Positions 40,952-53,699 are shown, counted from the first letter of the stretch. The stretch: 60,853 nt of DNA from an uncultured Eubacteriales bacterium (GCA_900553295.1 USCR01000001.1:1-60853); one strand, 5' to 3'. Numbers and translations are program-made. Notes: a model not told the origin generated them from the sequence alone.

Positions 40952-41968
40952 ATGGTCGTCACCATCAAGGATCTGGCGAAAAAGCTGCACGTGTCCCCCG
41001 CCACCGTCTCCCTGGCCCTGAACGATAACCCCGCCATCAATCAGGAAACAGCGCGCAAGGTGAAGGAGGCAGCCCAGAGTATGGGCTATATCCGCAACCA
41101 TTACGCCCGTGGACTGGCCCGGCGCCGCAGCGGCTCCATCGCCCTGGTGCTTCCGGACGTGGAAAACCAGTACTTTGCCTCGGTGATCCATCATGTAGCC
41201 AACGAGTGCAAGGCCGCGGGCTATGACATGACCATCGCCATTACCCACGATGAGGCGGAGGAAGAGTGGCACATTCTGCGCCGGCTGTGTCAGGAGCATA
41301 CCGAAGCCATTTTATTGGTGCCCACCACCCATCCGCCCAAGAGCAGCGCCTACCTGCACTGGCTGCAAGAATGCAAAGTGCCGCTGATCTTTGTCACCGC
41401 GCGATATGCGGAGGTGGACGCGCCCCTGGCCATGTGCGACCTGAAGCGCGGCATGCGCACCATGACGGAATATATCCTTTCCCTGGGGCTTACGGACACC
41501 GCGCTGCTCACAGGGGAAGAGGGCGTTGAAACCCTGGATATGCGCCGTGAGGGATACATGGAAGTGCTGCAGGAGCATGACCTGGCCGGCAAGTTCATCC
41601 ATCTGGAAACGGTGGCATACCAGCAGGCTTACGATCAGGTGAGCGCCATGTGCCGTGAAGAGCTTCCCGAAGCCCTGCTGTGCATCAATGACATGGTGGC
41701 CCTGGGCGCCATCAACGCCCTGCATGATATGCATTTGCGGGTTCCCGAGGACATTAGCGTTTCCGGATTTGACGACAGTATTTTCTCGCGCATCTCCGGC
41801 GTGCCGGTTTCCACTGTGCGCCAGGATGTGGCGCAGATTTCCCGGCAGGCGGTGGCCCTGGCCCTGCACTGGATTCGCGACAGCAAGCCTCCCCAAGGCG
41901 GCTTGTTGCCCTGCGATCTGGTGATTCGCCGTTCCACCGCGTGCTGCTCCCGCAGGAAAAAGCCGTAG
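40952..41968 (+). CDS. LacI-family transcriptional regulator
   Basis: 338 residues. N-terminal HTH and hinge helix (residues 3-55: TIKDLAKKLHVSPATVSLALND ... IRNHYARGLARRRSG), then a periplasmic-binding-protein-like effector domain (IALVLPDVENQYF, LLCINDMVALGAINAL, ISVSGFDDSIFSRI). The operator 22 bases upstream indicates autoregulation. First gene of an operon with a rhamnosidase and an importer, so the inducer is likely a rhamnose- or galactose-containing sugar. The C-terminal tail has an odd Cys-Cys-Ser-Arg-Arg-Lys cluster. Confidence 0.92.
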   Translation: MVVTIKDLAKKLHVSPATVSLALNDNPAINQETARKVKEAAQSMGYIRNHYARGLARRRSGSIALVLPDVENQYFASVIHHVANECKAAGYDMTIAITHDEAEEEWHILRRLCQEHTEAILLVPTTHPPKSSAYLHWLQECKVPLIFVTARYAEVDAPLAMCDLKRGMRTMTEYILSLGLTDTALLTGEEGVETLDMRREGYMEVLQEHDLAGKFIHLETVAYQQAYDQVSAMCREELPEALLCINDMVALGAINALHDMHLRVPEDISVSGFDDSIFSRISGVPVSTVRQDVAQISRQAVALALHWIRDSKPPQGGLLPCDLVIRRSTACCSRRKKP

Positions 41969-41992
41969 ATTAGCAAAAGTGAGGCGACATGC

Positions 41993-44542
41993 ATGATTCG
42001 GATCGTATCCCTGCGCCTGGATGGCAGGCGCACGGACGGGTACCGCTCCGGCTGCCTGGCAGACCGCACCAATCCCGTGCTTTCCTGGGCGGCAGTAAGC
42101 GATCAAGCAGAGGATAGGCAAAGCGCCTACCGCGTCACAGCGGGCAGCTGGGATTCCGGCTGGATCACCGGCGAAGGCCAGCAGGCGCAGCTCCCCCCGG
42201 GTACGCTGTTGCCGGAGACGCCCACGGCCGTGACCCTGTGCCTGCGCAACCGCGCCGGAGAAACCAGCCAGCCTTACACCGTCATGCTGCTCAACGCCGC
42301 GGTGGCGGACTGGGACGCGCCCTGGATCGGCCTGGACGATGCCCAGCCGGAGCGGGTGATCTACCTGCGCCGGCAGCTGAATCTGACCCAGCCGGTGCGT
42401 CAGGCTCGGCTGGACCTGTGCGGGTTGGGGTATCACGCGGCATGGATTAACGGCACGCGCCTGGATGATGCCCGGCTGGACCCGGCCTTTATGGATTACA
42501 GCAAGCATATCCCCTTTGTCCCCTACCTGGAGGCGGCTCCCCTGTTCCATCCCGGTGAAAACGAAGTGATCGTCGCGGTGGGCAGCGGCTGGCGCCGCAA
42601 CGGCCGGCTCCACGAGAAGCAATGTTTTCACGGCGTGTCCTTTCCCTTTGAGGGGCCGCAGCAGGCAACGGCGCGCCTGCGCCTGACGCTGGCGGACGGG
42701 ACCACCTGGCGGCTCACCACGGACGAAAACTGGGAGGCCGGGTATGGCCCCATGGGATATGCCAACCTATTTAATGGCGCCGTGTATGACGCCCGGGAGC
42801 CCTTGGGGCCTTGGCGGCCCGCCCGGCGGATGACTCCCCCGGGGGGACAGATGCAGCCCATGCTGTTGCCCCCCGTGCTGGCGCGGGAGGAATACGCACC
42901 CCTGGCATGGTGGCAGGAGGGGGCGGACGCGGTGGTGCTGGACTTCGGGCAAAACCTGGCGGGTGTGGTCAGGTTGCCCCTGCCCCCGGATCTGACCCCA
43001 GGGCAGACCATTACCCTGTCCCACACCGAGGAGCTCACCGAGGATGGCCGTCTCTTCCCGGATACCTTGCGGATTGCCAAGGCCCAGGATACCTATATTG
43101 CCGCCGGGGATGTCCGGGACTTGCCCCTGTGGGAACCCGAAATGACGTATCACGGTTTCCGCTATGTGCGGGTGAGCGGACTCAACCCCGCGGCCATGGA
43201 CTGGTCCCAGGTGCGGGCGGTGGCGCTGCGGACGGCAGTGGATAAGGCTTCCTTCTTCCGCTGCGGAAACGCGCTGGTCACCCGGCTGCACGAAATGTGC
43301 GTAGCCACGGAGCGTTCCAACCTGCACAGCATCCTCACGGACTGTCCGCAGCGGGATGAGCGCATGGGGTGGCTGAACGACGCAACGGTCCGCTTTGAAT
43401 CCACCCCCTATCAGTTCGAGGTGGGCGCCCTGTTCCCCAAGGTGATTCAGGACATCATGGATGCCCAGCACGCCGACGGCGCCATTGGTGACACTGCCCC
43501 TTTCATGGCGGGATGCTATCCGGCGGATCCGGTATGTTCCTCCTTTCTGCTGGCAGGGCGGGAAACCTACCTGCACGCGGGGGATCTGACGGCGGTGCGC
43601 AAGGCCTACCCGGCCTTTGCCGCCTGGGAGCGCTGCCTGCTTAAGCACAGCGAGGGGCAACTGCCCGATTACTCCTACTGGGGCGACTGGGCCGGTCCGG
43701 CGGACAGCTGCGTACCGCCCAAGGATGACAGCGACGCGGCGGCGGCCTCCGCGGTCACGCCGGGGAAGTTCCTGTCCGCGGGATTTTCCTACCTGAACTG
43801 CCGCCTGTTGGCGGAGATGGCCCGCTGGCTGGAGATGCCCCAGGAGGCGGCGCAGTGGGAAGCGCAGGGGGAGGCTGTGCGACAAGCGCTGCTTGCCAAG
43901 TGGTACTGCCCCGAGAACGGCTCCTTTGCTACCGGTTCCCAGGGCTGCCTGGCGCTGGCACTGCGGTTTGGCCTGGCGCCGGACCCCGCCTTGACCGCCC
44001 TGCGGCTTCATGAAGCCGTGGAGCGTGCCGGATACCGCCTGACCACGGGAAACCTGTGTTCACGGTATATCTTCGATGCGCTGACAGCCCATGGCTATGT
44101 GGAGGATGCCTGGCGGCTGATAACCCGGGATGCCTACCCTTCCCTGGGTTGGATGCTCCAGCAGGAGGCGACCACCGTATGGGAACGGTTTGAGCTGATG
44201 AAAAACCCAGCCATGAATTCCCATAATCACCCCATGTACGGTGCGGTGGACGGGTGGTTCTATGCCTACCTGGCCGGGTTGACCCCCACGGCCGGGGGCT
44301 GGCGGAGGTTCCGGGTCAAGCCCTATCTCCCGGCGGCGCTGGACAGCGTGCAGGCCGGGGTGGAAACGCCCATGGGCCGGGTGGACGTGCGCTGGACGCG
44401 GCGCTATGGCAAGCGAACGCTCCAGGTAAACGTTCCCTTCGGCGCAGAGGCGGAGGTGGATTTCTGCGGGCAAACAGCCCATTGGGGCAGCGGTTTTCAC
44501 AGCATGTCCCTGCCTGAGGCAGCGGCAGGGAAGGACTTATGA
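41993..44542 (+). CDS. GH78 alpha-L-rhamnosidase
   Basis: 849 residues, no signal peptide. N-terminal beta domains (residues 1-330, with LRRQLNLTQPVRQARLDLCGLGYHAAWINGTRL) precede an (alpha/alpha)6 barrel. The catalytic segment ILTDCPQRDERMGWLNDA (near 445-462) holds the conserved acidic residues of GH78, and TTVWERFELM and NSHNHPMYGAVDGWFY near residues 730-755 match the barrel's second acidic site. It removes terminal alpha-L-rhamnose from imported oligosaccharides, for example from rhamnogalacturonan or plant glycosides. It starts 24 bases after lacI and overlaps the permease gene by four bases (ATGA). Confidence 0.9.
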   Translation: MIRIVSLRLDGRRTDGYRSGCLADRTNPVLSWAAVSDQAEDRQSAYRVTAGSWDSGWITGEGQQAQLPPGTLLPETPTAVTLCLRNRAGETSQPYTVMLLNAAVADWDAPWIGLDDAQPERVIYLRRQLNLTQPVRQARLDLCGLGYHAAWINGTRLDDARLDPAFMDYSKHIPFVPYLEAAPLFHPGENEVIVAVGSGWRRNGRLHEKQCFHGVSFPFEGPQQATARLRLTLADGTTWRLTTDENWEAGYGPMGYANLFNGAVYDAREPLGPWRPARRMTPPGGQMQPMLLPPVLAREEYAPLAWWQEGADAVVLDFGQNLAGVVRLPLPPDLTPGQTITLSHTEELTEDGRLFPDTLRIAKAQDTYIAAGDVRDLPLWEPEMTYHGFRYVRVSGLNPAAMDWSQVRAVALRTAVDKASFFRCGNALVTRLHEMCVATERSNLHSILTDCPQRDERMGWLNDATVRFESTPYQFEVGALFPKVIQDIMDAQHADGAIGDTAPFMAGCYPADPVCSSFLLAGRETYLHAGDLTAVRKAYPAFAAWERCLLKHSEGQLPDYSYWGDWAGPADSCVPPKDDSDAAAASAVTPGKFLSAGFSYLNCRLLAEMARWLEMPQEAAQWEAQGEAVRQALLAKWYCPENGSFATGSQGCLALALRFGLAPDPALTALRLHEAVERAGYRLTTGNLCSRYIFDALTAHGYVEDAWRLITRDAYPSLGWMLQQEATTVWERFELMKNPAMNSHNHPMYGAVDGWFYAYLAGLTPTAGGWRRFRVKPYLPAALDSVQAGVETPMGRVDVRWTRRYGKRTLQVNVPFGAEAEVDFCGQTAHWGSGFHSMSLPEAAAGKDL

Positions 44543-45513
44543 AAGGCGGTGACGTCATGCAAACTGCCAAACTACCTGCGACGGGACACAAAGTCAAGTT
44601 TTCCCGCTACTTTGAGCGGAACCGGGCACTGTACCTGATGCTGATTCCCGGCCTCATCCTATTGGTGCTCTTCCGGTATCTGCCCATTTACGGCCTGATT
44701 GCAGGCTTTGAGGATTACTCCCCTGTGAAGGGATACTTCGGATCACCCTTTGTGGGACTGAAGCACTTCCAGCGCTTCTTCAACGATCCCTTCTGCTGGC
44801 GGTTGATCCGTAACACCTTCCTGCTGGGCATCGAAAATGTGATTTTTGCCTTCCCGGCTGCGATCATTTTTGCCCTGATGCTCAACGAGCTTCGCATGAA
44901 GCGTTTCAAGCGCGTGGTGCAAACCATCTCCTACATGCCCTACTTCCTGTCCTCCGTGGTGGTGGTGGGCCTGATGCGGGATATGCTCAACGTGCAGACC
45001 GGCGTGGTCAACCAGGCGCTGATCAAGCTGGGCGTAATTGACCAGGGGATTTCCTTCTTCACCCGCCCGGAATGGTTCCGGCCCCTGTATATTATTTCCG
45101 CGCTGTGGCAAGGCATGGGCTACAACTCCATTATTTATCTGGGCGCCATGTCCAACATCAATACGGAGCTGTACGAGTCCGCGGATATGGATGGCGCGAG
45201 CCGCCTGCAAAAGATCTGGCACATCACCCTGCCCGGCATCAAGACCACCATCGTTATTCTGCTGATTATGGCCACCGGCGGCATCCTGAGCAACGACTAC
45301 CAGAAGATTTTGCTGATGTATTCCTCTCGGATCTATTCCACCGCCGACGTTATCTCCACCTACATTTACCGTCAAGGCATCGAGGTGGGCGGCCTGTCCG
45401 GATTCAGCTACTCCACTGCGGTGGGCTTGATCTCCAACGTTGTTTCGCTGATCTTCCTGCTTGGCACCAATGCGGTGGTCAAGCGCATTGACGAAAGCAA
45501 CGCGCTGCTTTGA
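44539..45513 (+). CDS. Sugar ABC importer permease, LplB type
   Basis: 324 residues (318 if started at ATG 44557, which has an AAAGGCGGTGA-like site). Six helices, with the family openings LYLMLIPGLILLVLFRYLPIYG and FEDYSPVKGYFGSPFVGLKHF, and an EAA loop (LYESADMDGASRLQKIWHITLPGIK). This type works with LplC-like permeases and large binding proteins for oligosaccharides and polysaccharide fragments. The ATGA overlap with the rhamnosidase stop indicates coupling. Confidence 0.92.
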   Translation: MKGGDVMQTAKLPATGHKVKFSRYFERNRALYLMLIPGLILLVLFRYLPIYGLIAGFEDYSPVKGYFGSPFVGLKHFQRFFNDPFCWRLIRNTFLLGIENVIFAFPAAIIFALMLNELRMKRFKRVVQTISYMPYFLSSVVVVGLMRDMLNVQTGVVNQALIKLGVIDQGISFFTRPEWFRPLYIISALWQGMGYNSIIYLGAMSNINTELYESADMDGASRLQKIWHITLPGIKTTIVILLIMATGGILSNDYQKILLMYSSRIYSTADVISTYIYRQGIEVGGLSGFSYSTAVGLISNVVSLIFLLGTNAVVKRIDESNALL

Positions 45514-45529
45514 TAAGGGGGGATACATT

Positions 45530-46429
45530 ATGACGCATACCATGAAAGGGACGACCAGGCGTCACCGCCGCATCACGACCTTTGACCGGGTAAACATCAT
45601 CATCCTGGTCATTCTTTCCCTCTTGTTCCTGTATCCCATTGTGGTAACGATTTCCACCTCCATCAGCGACCCCAGCGTGATGCTGTCCAGCACGGTATAT
45701 CTGCTGCCCTACGGCTTCTCCCTGGAGGCATACAAAACGCTGCTGGAGCGTTCCAACATTCTGCAATATTACCTGAACACGATTCTGTACGCCTTTGGTG
45801 GCACGGCCATTCACCTGTTCTGTACCTCCCTGATGGCGTACCCGCTAACCTTCCGGGACTTCCGCGGCAAAAAGACCATCACCGTGCTGCTGACCATCAC
45901 CATGTTCTTCAGCGGCGGCCTGGTGCCCAGCTACATCAACATCCTGAATCTGGGTCTGCGGGATACCTACTGGGCCATTGTGCTTCCCGGGGCGATTTCG
46001 GCCTATGAAGTGTTCGTGTTCCGCACCTTCTTTTCCGAAATTCCCTCTTCCCTGGCGGAAAGCGCCTATATCGACGGCGCGGGGCACTTCCGGACCCTGT
46101 TCTCCATTATTCTGCCCCTGTCCAAGGCGCTGCTGGCCACCTTTGCGCTGTTTGCCATCGTGCGCTACTGGAACGACTACATGTCCGCGCTGCTGTACCT
46201 GGATTCTTCCAGCAAGCATCCCATTCAGCTGTTCCTGCGCAAGATCCTGAACACCATGCGCATGGACGACATCAAGGACTATGCCATGCTCCAGGAATTG
46301 AACAAGATCAATTCCCGCACGGTGCAAAACGCGGCCATCGTAATCACCATTGTCCCGATCCTGTGCGTATATCCCTTCCTGCAAAAGTACTTCGCCCAGG
46401 GCGTGCTGGTGGGCTCCATCAAGGGCTAA
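45530..46429 (+). CDS. Sugar ABC importer permease, LplC/YtcP type
   Basis: 299 residues from ATG 45530, behind AAGGGGGG. Six helices, EAA loop SLAESAYIDGAGHFRTLFSIILPLSK, and the family's C-terminal YPFLQKYFAQGVLVGSIKG. It forms the channel with the LplB-type protein 16 bases upstream. No ATPase gene is present. Confidence 0.92.
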   Translation: MTHTMKGTTRRHRRITTFDRVNIIILVILSLLFLYPIVVTISTSISDPSVMLSSTVYLLPYGFSLEAYKTLLERSNILQYYLNTILYAFGGTAIHLFCTSLMAYPLTFRDFRGKKTITVLLTITMFFSGGLVPSYINILNLGLRDTYWAIVLPGAISAYEVFVFRTFFSEIPSSLAESAYIDGAGHFRTLFSIILPLSKALLATFALFAIVRYWNDYMSALLYLDSSSKHPIQLFLRKILNTMRMDDIKDYAMLQELNKINSRTVQNAAIVITIVPILCVYPFLQKYFAQGVLVGSIKG

Positions 46430-46498
46430 GCACGGCGTAAAACGGATGTGACAGGTGAACGGCCTGTTGCGAATAAAAATCTTTAAGGAGGAAAAACC

Positions 46499-48070
46499 AT
46501 GCGTAAACTAGTTTCCATTCTCCTGGCGGCTATGATGCTGCTCAGCACAGTTCCTGCGCTGGCAGATACCCTGCTGCCCTACAACGATGAGGAAGAGATC
46601 ATCTATCATGGTCTGGCTTCCGACCTGGGCATGGAGGATAACGAGTCCTCCATCGTGATGCAGGCCTACCGCGATGCCACCGGCCGCAGCGTGAAGATCG
46701 AGTGGGAGCTGCTGGGCTGGGGTGACTGGCTGGATAAGCTGAACGTGCTGTGCAGCTCCGGCAACATCCCGGACATCCTGTGGGTGACCCCCGTGCAGGA
46801 CTACATCTATGACTACGCCGAGACCGGCATTTTCCTGAACCTGCGTGACTATGCCGAGTACATGCCCAACTGGATGGCCGTGAACGAGAGCAAGGCTTCC
46901 TTCTCCTCCCTGTGGGGCAAGAACCAGGAGATCTACGCCGTGACCGACGTGGACGAGTACGACCTGGACGAGGAATCCTTCTTTGTGAACACCACCGCGC
47001 TGGCTGAGCTGAACGCCGAAGTGCCCACCACCTGGGCCGAGGCCATTGCGCTCATGGAGCAGTACAAGGCCCTGCATCCCAACTCCACCCCCTTCTTCAC
47101 CCACATGAAGAGCGTGGATCAGGCCATCATGTACTCCCTGAACGGCCGCACCGGCATGTTCTACAACACCGCCACCAGTTCCTGGGACTACGCGCCCCTG
47201 GCCGAGGATCAGAGCCACTACAAGCAGGTTGTGGAACTCATGCGCGAAATGTATGAGAAGGGCCTCATCAGCCCCGAGTACGACATCCTCACCGAGGAGC
47301 AGATCAACCAGATCTACATCTCCGGCGAATGGCTCTTCTGCTGGGGTACCGCGCAGTGCCCGGCTAACGCCTTCAACGGCAACTTCAGCTCCGTGCCCTA
47401 CACCTACGAGCACATGGTACCCCCGGTGCTGAACGAGGGTGACACCCCCTACAACTTCGTGAACTTCCGTTCCGACGTTCCCGGCGACTATGGCTACCTG
47501 ATCAATGCCAACGTGGAAAAGCCTGAGCTGCTGTGCAGCCTGCTGGACTACATGATCTCCGCCGACGCTTCCCGCCTGTTCAACTGGGGTATCGAAGGCG
47601 TGACCTACGACATTAACGCCGAAACCGGCAAGCCTGAGTACATCGGCGAATACGCCACCAGCGCAGAAGCCCGCAAGGAAGCCGGCATCTACAACTTCAA
47701 CGACCTGCGGTTCATCATGTACAAGGATCGTTATTCCGACATCGCCCGTCTTGACCCCTTCATCATGGCCAAGTACCGCGACCTGAACAACGCCTTCCGT
47801 GAGGGCAAGATGAACGCCTGGATCCCCGAGTACAACACGCCCGTGCTGGACAGCGCCGCCAAGGAGACGGTGTCCATCAACCTGTCCCCCATCAGCACCT
47901 ATGTGTCTGAGCAGGTGCCGCTGTTCGTGGTGGGTGAGCGCGACATGTCCGAGTGGGATGCCTTCCTGGAGGAGATCCGCAGCATGGGCAACATTGATGC
48001 TGTGATCGAGGTTTACAACGCCGGCCAGCAGGTGCCGTCCTCCGATACCCGCAACTGGATGGAGTTCTAA
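46499..48070 (+). CDS. Extracellular oligosaccharide-binding protein (LplA-like)
   Basis: 523 residues with an AAGGAGG at ideal spacing. Signal peptide to about residue 22 (VPALADT), no lipobox Cys seen. Mature domain: ESSIVMQAYRDATGRSVKIEWELLGWGDWLDKLNVL, then SGNIPDILWVTP, with the large two-lobe layout of LplA/YtcQ proteins. Codon use is strikingly biased to a small set (GCC, GAG, AAC, CTG), unlike the earlier genes, which fits very high expression. It closes the importer operon and is followed by a strong terminator. Confidence 0.9.
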   Translation: MRKLVSILLAAMMLLSTVPALADTLLPYNDEEEIIYHGLASDLGMEDNESSIVMQAYRDATGRSVKIEWELLGWGDWLDKLNVLCSSGNIPDILWVTPVQDYIYDYAETGIFLNLRDYAEYMPNWMAVNESKASFSSLWGKNQEIYAVTDVDEYDLDEESFFVNTTALAELNAEVPTTWAEAIALMEQYKALHPNSTPFFTHMKSVDQAIMYSLNGRTGMFYNTATSSWDYAPLAEDQSHYKQVVELMREMYEKGLISPEYDILTEEQINQIYISGEWLFCWGTAQCPANAFNGNFSSVPYTYEHMVPPVLNEGDTPYNFVNFRSDVPGDYGYLINANVEKPELLCSLLDYMISADASRLFNWGIEGVTYDINAETGKPEYIGEYATSAEARKEAGIYNFNDLRFIMYKDRYSDIARLDPFIMAKYRDLNNAFREGKMNAWIPEYNTPVLDSAAKETVSINLSPISTYVSEQVPLFVVGERDMSEWDAFLEEIRSMGNIDAVIEVYNAGQQVPSSDTRNWMEF

Positions 48071-51223
<3,153 letters not shown>

Positions 51224-51239
51224 GGTTTTTTTAGACGCG

Positions 51240-51292
51240 CGCCGTCGCTCCCGTCCCCCAGGGCGGAGGGAGCGGCGGCGTTGCCCGTTTTT
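51240..51292 (+). terminator. Terminator of the GH2 gene
   Basis: 13-bp stem with one wobble (51240-51252 with 51268-51280, core CGCTCCC/GGGAGCG). A T-run lies eight bases further (51288-51292). Confidence 0.7.
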
Positions 51293-51304
51293 GCGGGTAC
51301 AGGG

Positions 51305-51335
51305 TTGACATTTGCGTCGTCCCCGCGGGTATGCT
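51305..51335 (+). promoter_or_regulatory. Probable promoter of the envelope two-component operon
   Basis: TTGACA (51305-51310) with TATGCT (51330-51335), spacer 19 bp, longer than ideal. The same -10 hexamer occurs before the ABC exporter gene at 52981. Confidence 0.5.
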
Positions 51336-51391
51336 ATGATGATTGCGAAGGATTTCTACAACAAGGCCGCACAGCCGCAAAGGAGCGCACC

Positions 51392-52078
51392 ATGCAACAT
51401 TTTACCACCCCCTCATGCACCCCCGCCGCCATCCTCCTGGTGGAGGACGATGCACCCCTGCGCCAGGGGCTCACCGAGCTTCTGTCCCGGGAGGGATACA
51501 CGGTCATGGCGGCTGCCTGCGCAAGGGAAGCCCGGGAGAAGCTGGACGGCAGCATCCGGCTCATTGTGCTGGACATCACCCTGCCGGATGGGGACGGCGT
51601 GGCACTGTGCCGCGCCTGGCGCGGGGAAGGCATCGCCACCCCCATCCTGTTTCTCACCGCCAAGGATGAGGCATGGGACGTGGTGCGCGGGTTGGACGCA
51701 GGCGGCAACGATTATGTAACCAAGCCTTTCCGGATGATGGAGCTGCTCAGCCGCATCCGGGCGCTGCTGCGCACGAGCTATGCCGGCATGCAGAACACGT
51801 TCAGCCGGGGCGGCATCCAGGTGGACAGGGAACACATGCAGGTGCGCAAGGACGGAGTGCTCCTTTCCCTGACGCTCACCGAGTACCGCATCTTACTTAC
51901 GTTGGTGCAGCATCAAGGCATTGTTTCCCGCGGCGCGCTGCTGGAAGCCCTGTGGGATGTGGACAGCCGGTTCATCGACGACAATACCCTCTCGGTGCAC
52001 ATCAGCCGCCTGCGGGAAAAAATCGGTGCGCAGCACATCCGAACCATGCGGGGGGTGGGGTATCAATGGATGGACTGA
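51392..52078 (+). CDS. OmpR-family response regulator
   Basis: 228 residues from ATG 51392 (AGGAGCG upstream). Receiver domain with acidic pocket VEDD (residues 17-20), phospho-acceptor Asp61 (IVLDITLPDGDG), LTAKDE and Lys at VTKPFR. The C-terminal winged helix (TLTEYRILLTLVQHQGIVSRGALLEALW ... NTLSVHISRLREKI) is OmpR-type. Its last 13 bases overlap the kinase start. The operon with a MacB/FtsX-type ABC exporter is the standard layout of Firmicutes antimicrobial-peptide and envelope-stress modules. Confidence 0.93.
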   Translation: MQHFTTPSCTPAAILLVEDDAPLRQGLTELLSREGYTVMAAACAREAREKLDGSIRLIVLDITLPDGDGVALCRAWRGEGIATPILFLTAKDEAWDVVRGLDAGGNDYVTKPFRMMELLSRIRALLRTSYAGMQNTFSRGGIQVDREHMQVRKDGVLLSLTLTEYRILLTLVQHQGIVSRGALLEALWDVDSRFIDDNTLSVHISRLREKIGAQHIRTMRGVGYQWMD

Positions 52079-52947
52079 TCTATGTGACGCTGGCCCTGGG
52101 TCTGGCGCTGGCCGCCGTGCTGGGGATGTACTTTGGGCGGCAGTTTCGCCTGCGTCGCCTGGCTGAGCAGATGGAGTGCTTTCTGGTCAGTGACGGGAAG
52201 CCTCTGCCTTTCTCCGTGCGGGAAAACAGCCTGGCACCCCTGCATAACGCCGCTGCCGAGCTGGAGAACCAGGTGCTGATGGCCCGGGAGCAGCGCCAGC
52301 AGGAGCGCCAGGCCACCCGCAACCTGACCGCCGATATTTCCCACCAGCTGAAAACGCCCCTGGCCTCCCTGCGCCTGTTCTGCGAGCTGGACGCGGGGCC
52401 ACACCTGGCCCAGCAGCTGGCGCAGATGGACCGCATGGAGCAGCTGATTCAATCCCTGCTGGTGCTGGAGCGCATGTGCGCGGGGGGATATGCCTTCACC
52501 TTCGCTCCCCACAGCGCGGCGGAGCTGGCGTGGGATGCCTGGAGCACCCTGTCCACCGTTTATCCGGAAAAGTCCCTGACCCTGACGGGGGACGCGGTCA
52601 TACGCTGCGACGGCAAGTGGCTCACGGAAGCCTTTGCCAACCTGCTGAAAAACGCCTGCGAGCACACGCCGGCTGACGGCAAAATTGTCCTGCAAATGGA
52701 GGCAACGGAAACGGCCTTTTTCTGTAACCTATGGGACAACGGCGGCGGCGTGGCCCCCCAGGAGTTGCCCCGCCTCTTTGAGCGCTTTTACCGGGCGCAG
52801 AGCCGGGAAAGCAAGGGTGCGGGCATCGGCCTGGCCATTGTGCAGGAGATTGTCCGGCGGCACCACGGGAGCATCTATGCCAGCAATATTCCCGGCGGAT
52901 TGTGCATGCACATGACCCTGCCCCGGTTGAACCTTACGGAATCGTAA
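52066..52947 (+). CDS. Sensor histidine kinase with a single membrane helix
   Basis: 293 residues from ATG 52066, preceded by a G-rich site (GGGGTGGGG) and overlapping the regulator gene. One transmembrane helix (residues about 4-24) is followed directly by a cytoplasmic linker, the phospho-His motif ADISHQLKTPLASLR (His93), the N box NLLKNACEHTPAD, the G1 region WDNGGGVAPQ and GAGIGLAIVQEI. BceS-type kinases usually have two helices with a tiny loop, and the second helix is missing here. It has no extracellular sensor, so detection probably goes through the exporter encoded next. Confidence 0.9.
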   Translation: MDGLIYVTLALGLALAAVLGMYFGRQFRLRRLAEQMECFLVSDGKPLPFSVRENSLAPLHNAAAELENQVLMAREQRQQERQATRNLTADISHQLKTPLASLRLFCELDAGPHLAQQLAQMDRMEQLIQSLLVLERMCAGGYAFTFAPHSAAELAWDAWSTLSTVYPEKSLTLTGDAVIRCDGKWLTEAFANLLKNACEHTPADGKIVLQMEATETAFFCNLWDNGGGVAPQELPRLFERFYRAQSRESKGAGIGLAIVQEIVRRHHGSIYASNIPGGLCMHMTLPRLNLTES

Positions 52948-52986
52948 GATAAAAGTCACCGGCACGTAAGGTAGAGCTGGTATGCT
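52933..52986 (+). promoter_or_regulatory. Regulator-binding repeats and promoter of the ABC exporter genes
   Basis: CGTAAG occurs at 52943-52948 and again at 52965-52970, exactly 22 bp apart (two helical turns). Its inverse CTTACG is at 52933-52938. TATGCT at 52981-52986 is a -10, no good -35 is present, and the second CGTAAG sits in the -35 zone. This is the form of an OmpR-type activated promoter, and the first repeats overlap the 3' end of the kinase gene. Confidence 0.6.
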
Positions 52987-53012
52987 AGCCTTGCAAGGAG
53001 GTGCGTATTCCC

Positions 53013-53699
53013 ATGGAAATTTTGCGTTGCGAAGCCCTCAGCAAGGTATACCGCTCCGGCGAAAGCAAGGTGATTGCCCTGGACCAGGTGTCCCTGTCCC
53101 TGGCGCAGGGGAGCTTTACGGCCATCACCGGCCCCAGCGGATCGGGAAAGTCCACGTTACTGCACCTGCTCTCCGGCCTGGATCATCCCAGCGGCGGCCG
53201 GGTGATCTATCAGGAGGCGGATCTGTACAAGTACCGGGACAATCAGCTGTCCGTGCTGCGCCGCCGCCGCTTCGGCTTTGTGTTCCAGAGCTACAACCTG
53301 GTGCGGGAGCTCACCGGCTGGGAGAACATCCTGCTCCCCGTAATGCTGGATGCACGGCGGGTGGACAAGGCCTACCTGAACCGCATCATTGACCTGCTGG
53401 GCATCCGGGACCGGCTCTCCCATTTGCCCGGCGCCATGAGCGGCGGCCAGCAGCAACGGATTGCCATTGCCCGGGCGCTAGCCAACAAGCCCGCTATCCT
53501 GTTTGCGGATGAGCCCACCGGCAACCTGGACGGCAAAAGCGGCCGGGAGGTGCTGACGCTCCTGCGCCAGGTAAACCACGAACTGGGCATCACCCTGGTG
53601 CTGGTTACCCACGACCTGAACGTGGCGGAACAGGCGGAGCGCATCATTCAGCTGGAGGACGGCAGAATCGCCCGGGACAGCGAGGTGATGTTCCGGTGA
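53013..53699 (+). CDS. ABC exporter ATPase, MacB/LolD type
   Basis: 228 residues from ATG 53013 (AAGGAGG 11 bases upstream). An in-frame GTG at 53001 is too close to that site. Walker A GPSGSGKST (residues 40-48), Q-loop FVFQSYNLV, signature MSGGQQQR near 143, Walker B ILFADEPTGNLD near 160, H-loop VTHD. The TGN-L-D ending is typical of MacB/LolD/BceA ATPases. It powers the FtsX-type permease, whose gene starts four bases before this one stops. Confidence 0.94.
   Translation: MEILRCEALSKVYRSGESKVIALDQVSLSLAQGSFTAITGPSGSGKSTLLHLLSGLDHPSGGRVIYQEADLYKYRDNQLSVLRRRRFGFVFQSYNLVRELTGWENILLPVMLDARRVDKAYLNRIIDLLGIRDRLSHLPGAMSGGQQQRIAIARALANKPAILFADEPTGNLDGKSGREVLTLLRQVNHELGITLVLVTHDLNVAEQAERIIQLEDGRIARDSEVMFR

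Noticed and set aside
41312..42631. A 439-codon open frame on the minus strand
   Set aside because: It is antisense to the LacI regulator and the GH78 gene. GC-rich third positions leave the opposite frame open, and the composition (Gln, His, Ala, Gly runs) is not protein-like.
51673..52065. N-terminal extension of the sensor kinase frame upstream of 52066
   Set aside because: It overlaps the response regulator gene in another frame. ATG 52066 begins directly at the membrane helix.
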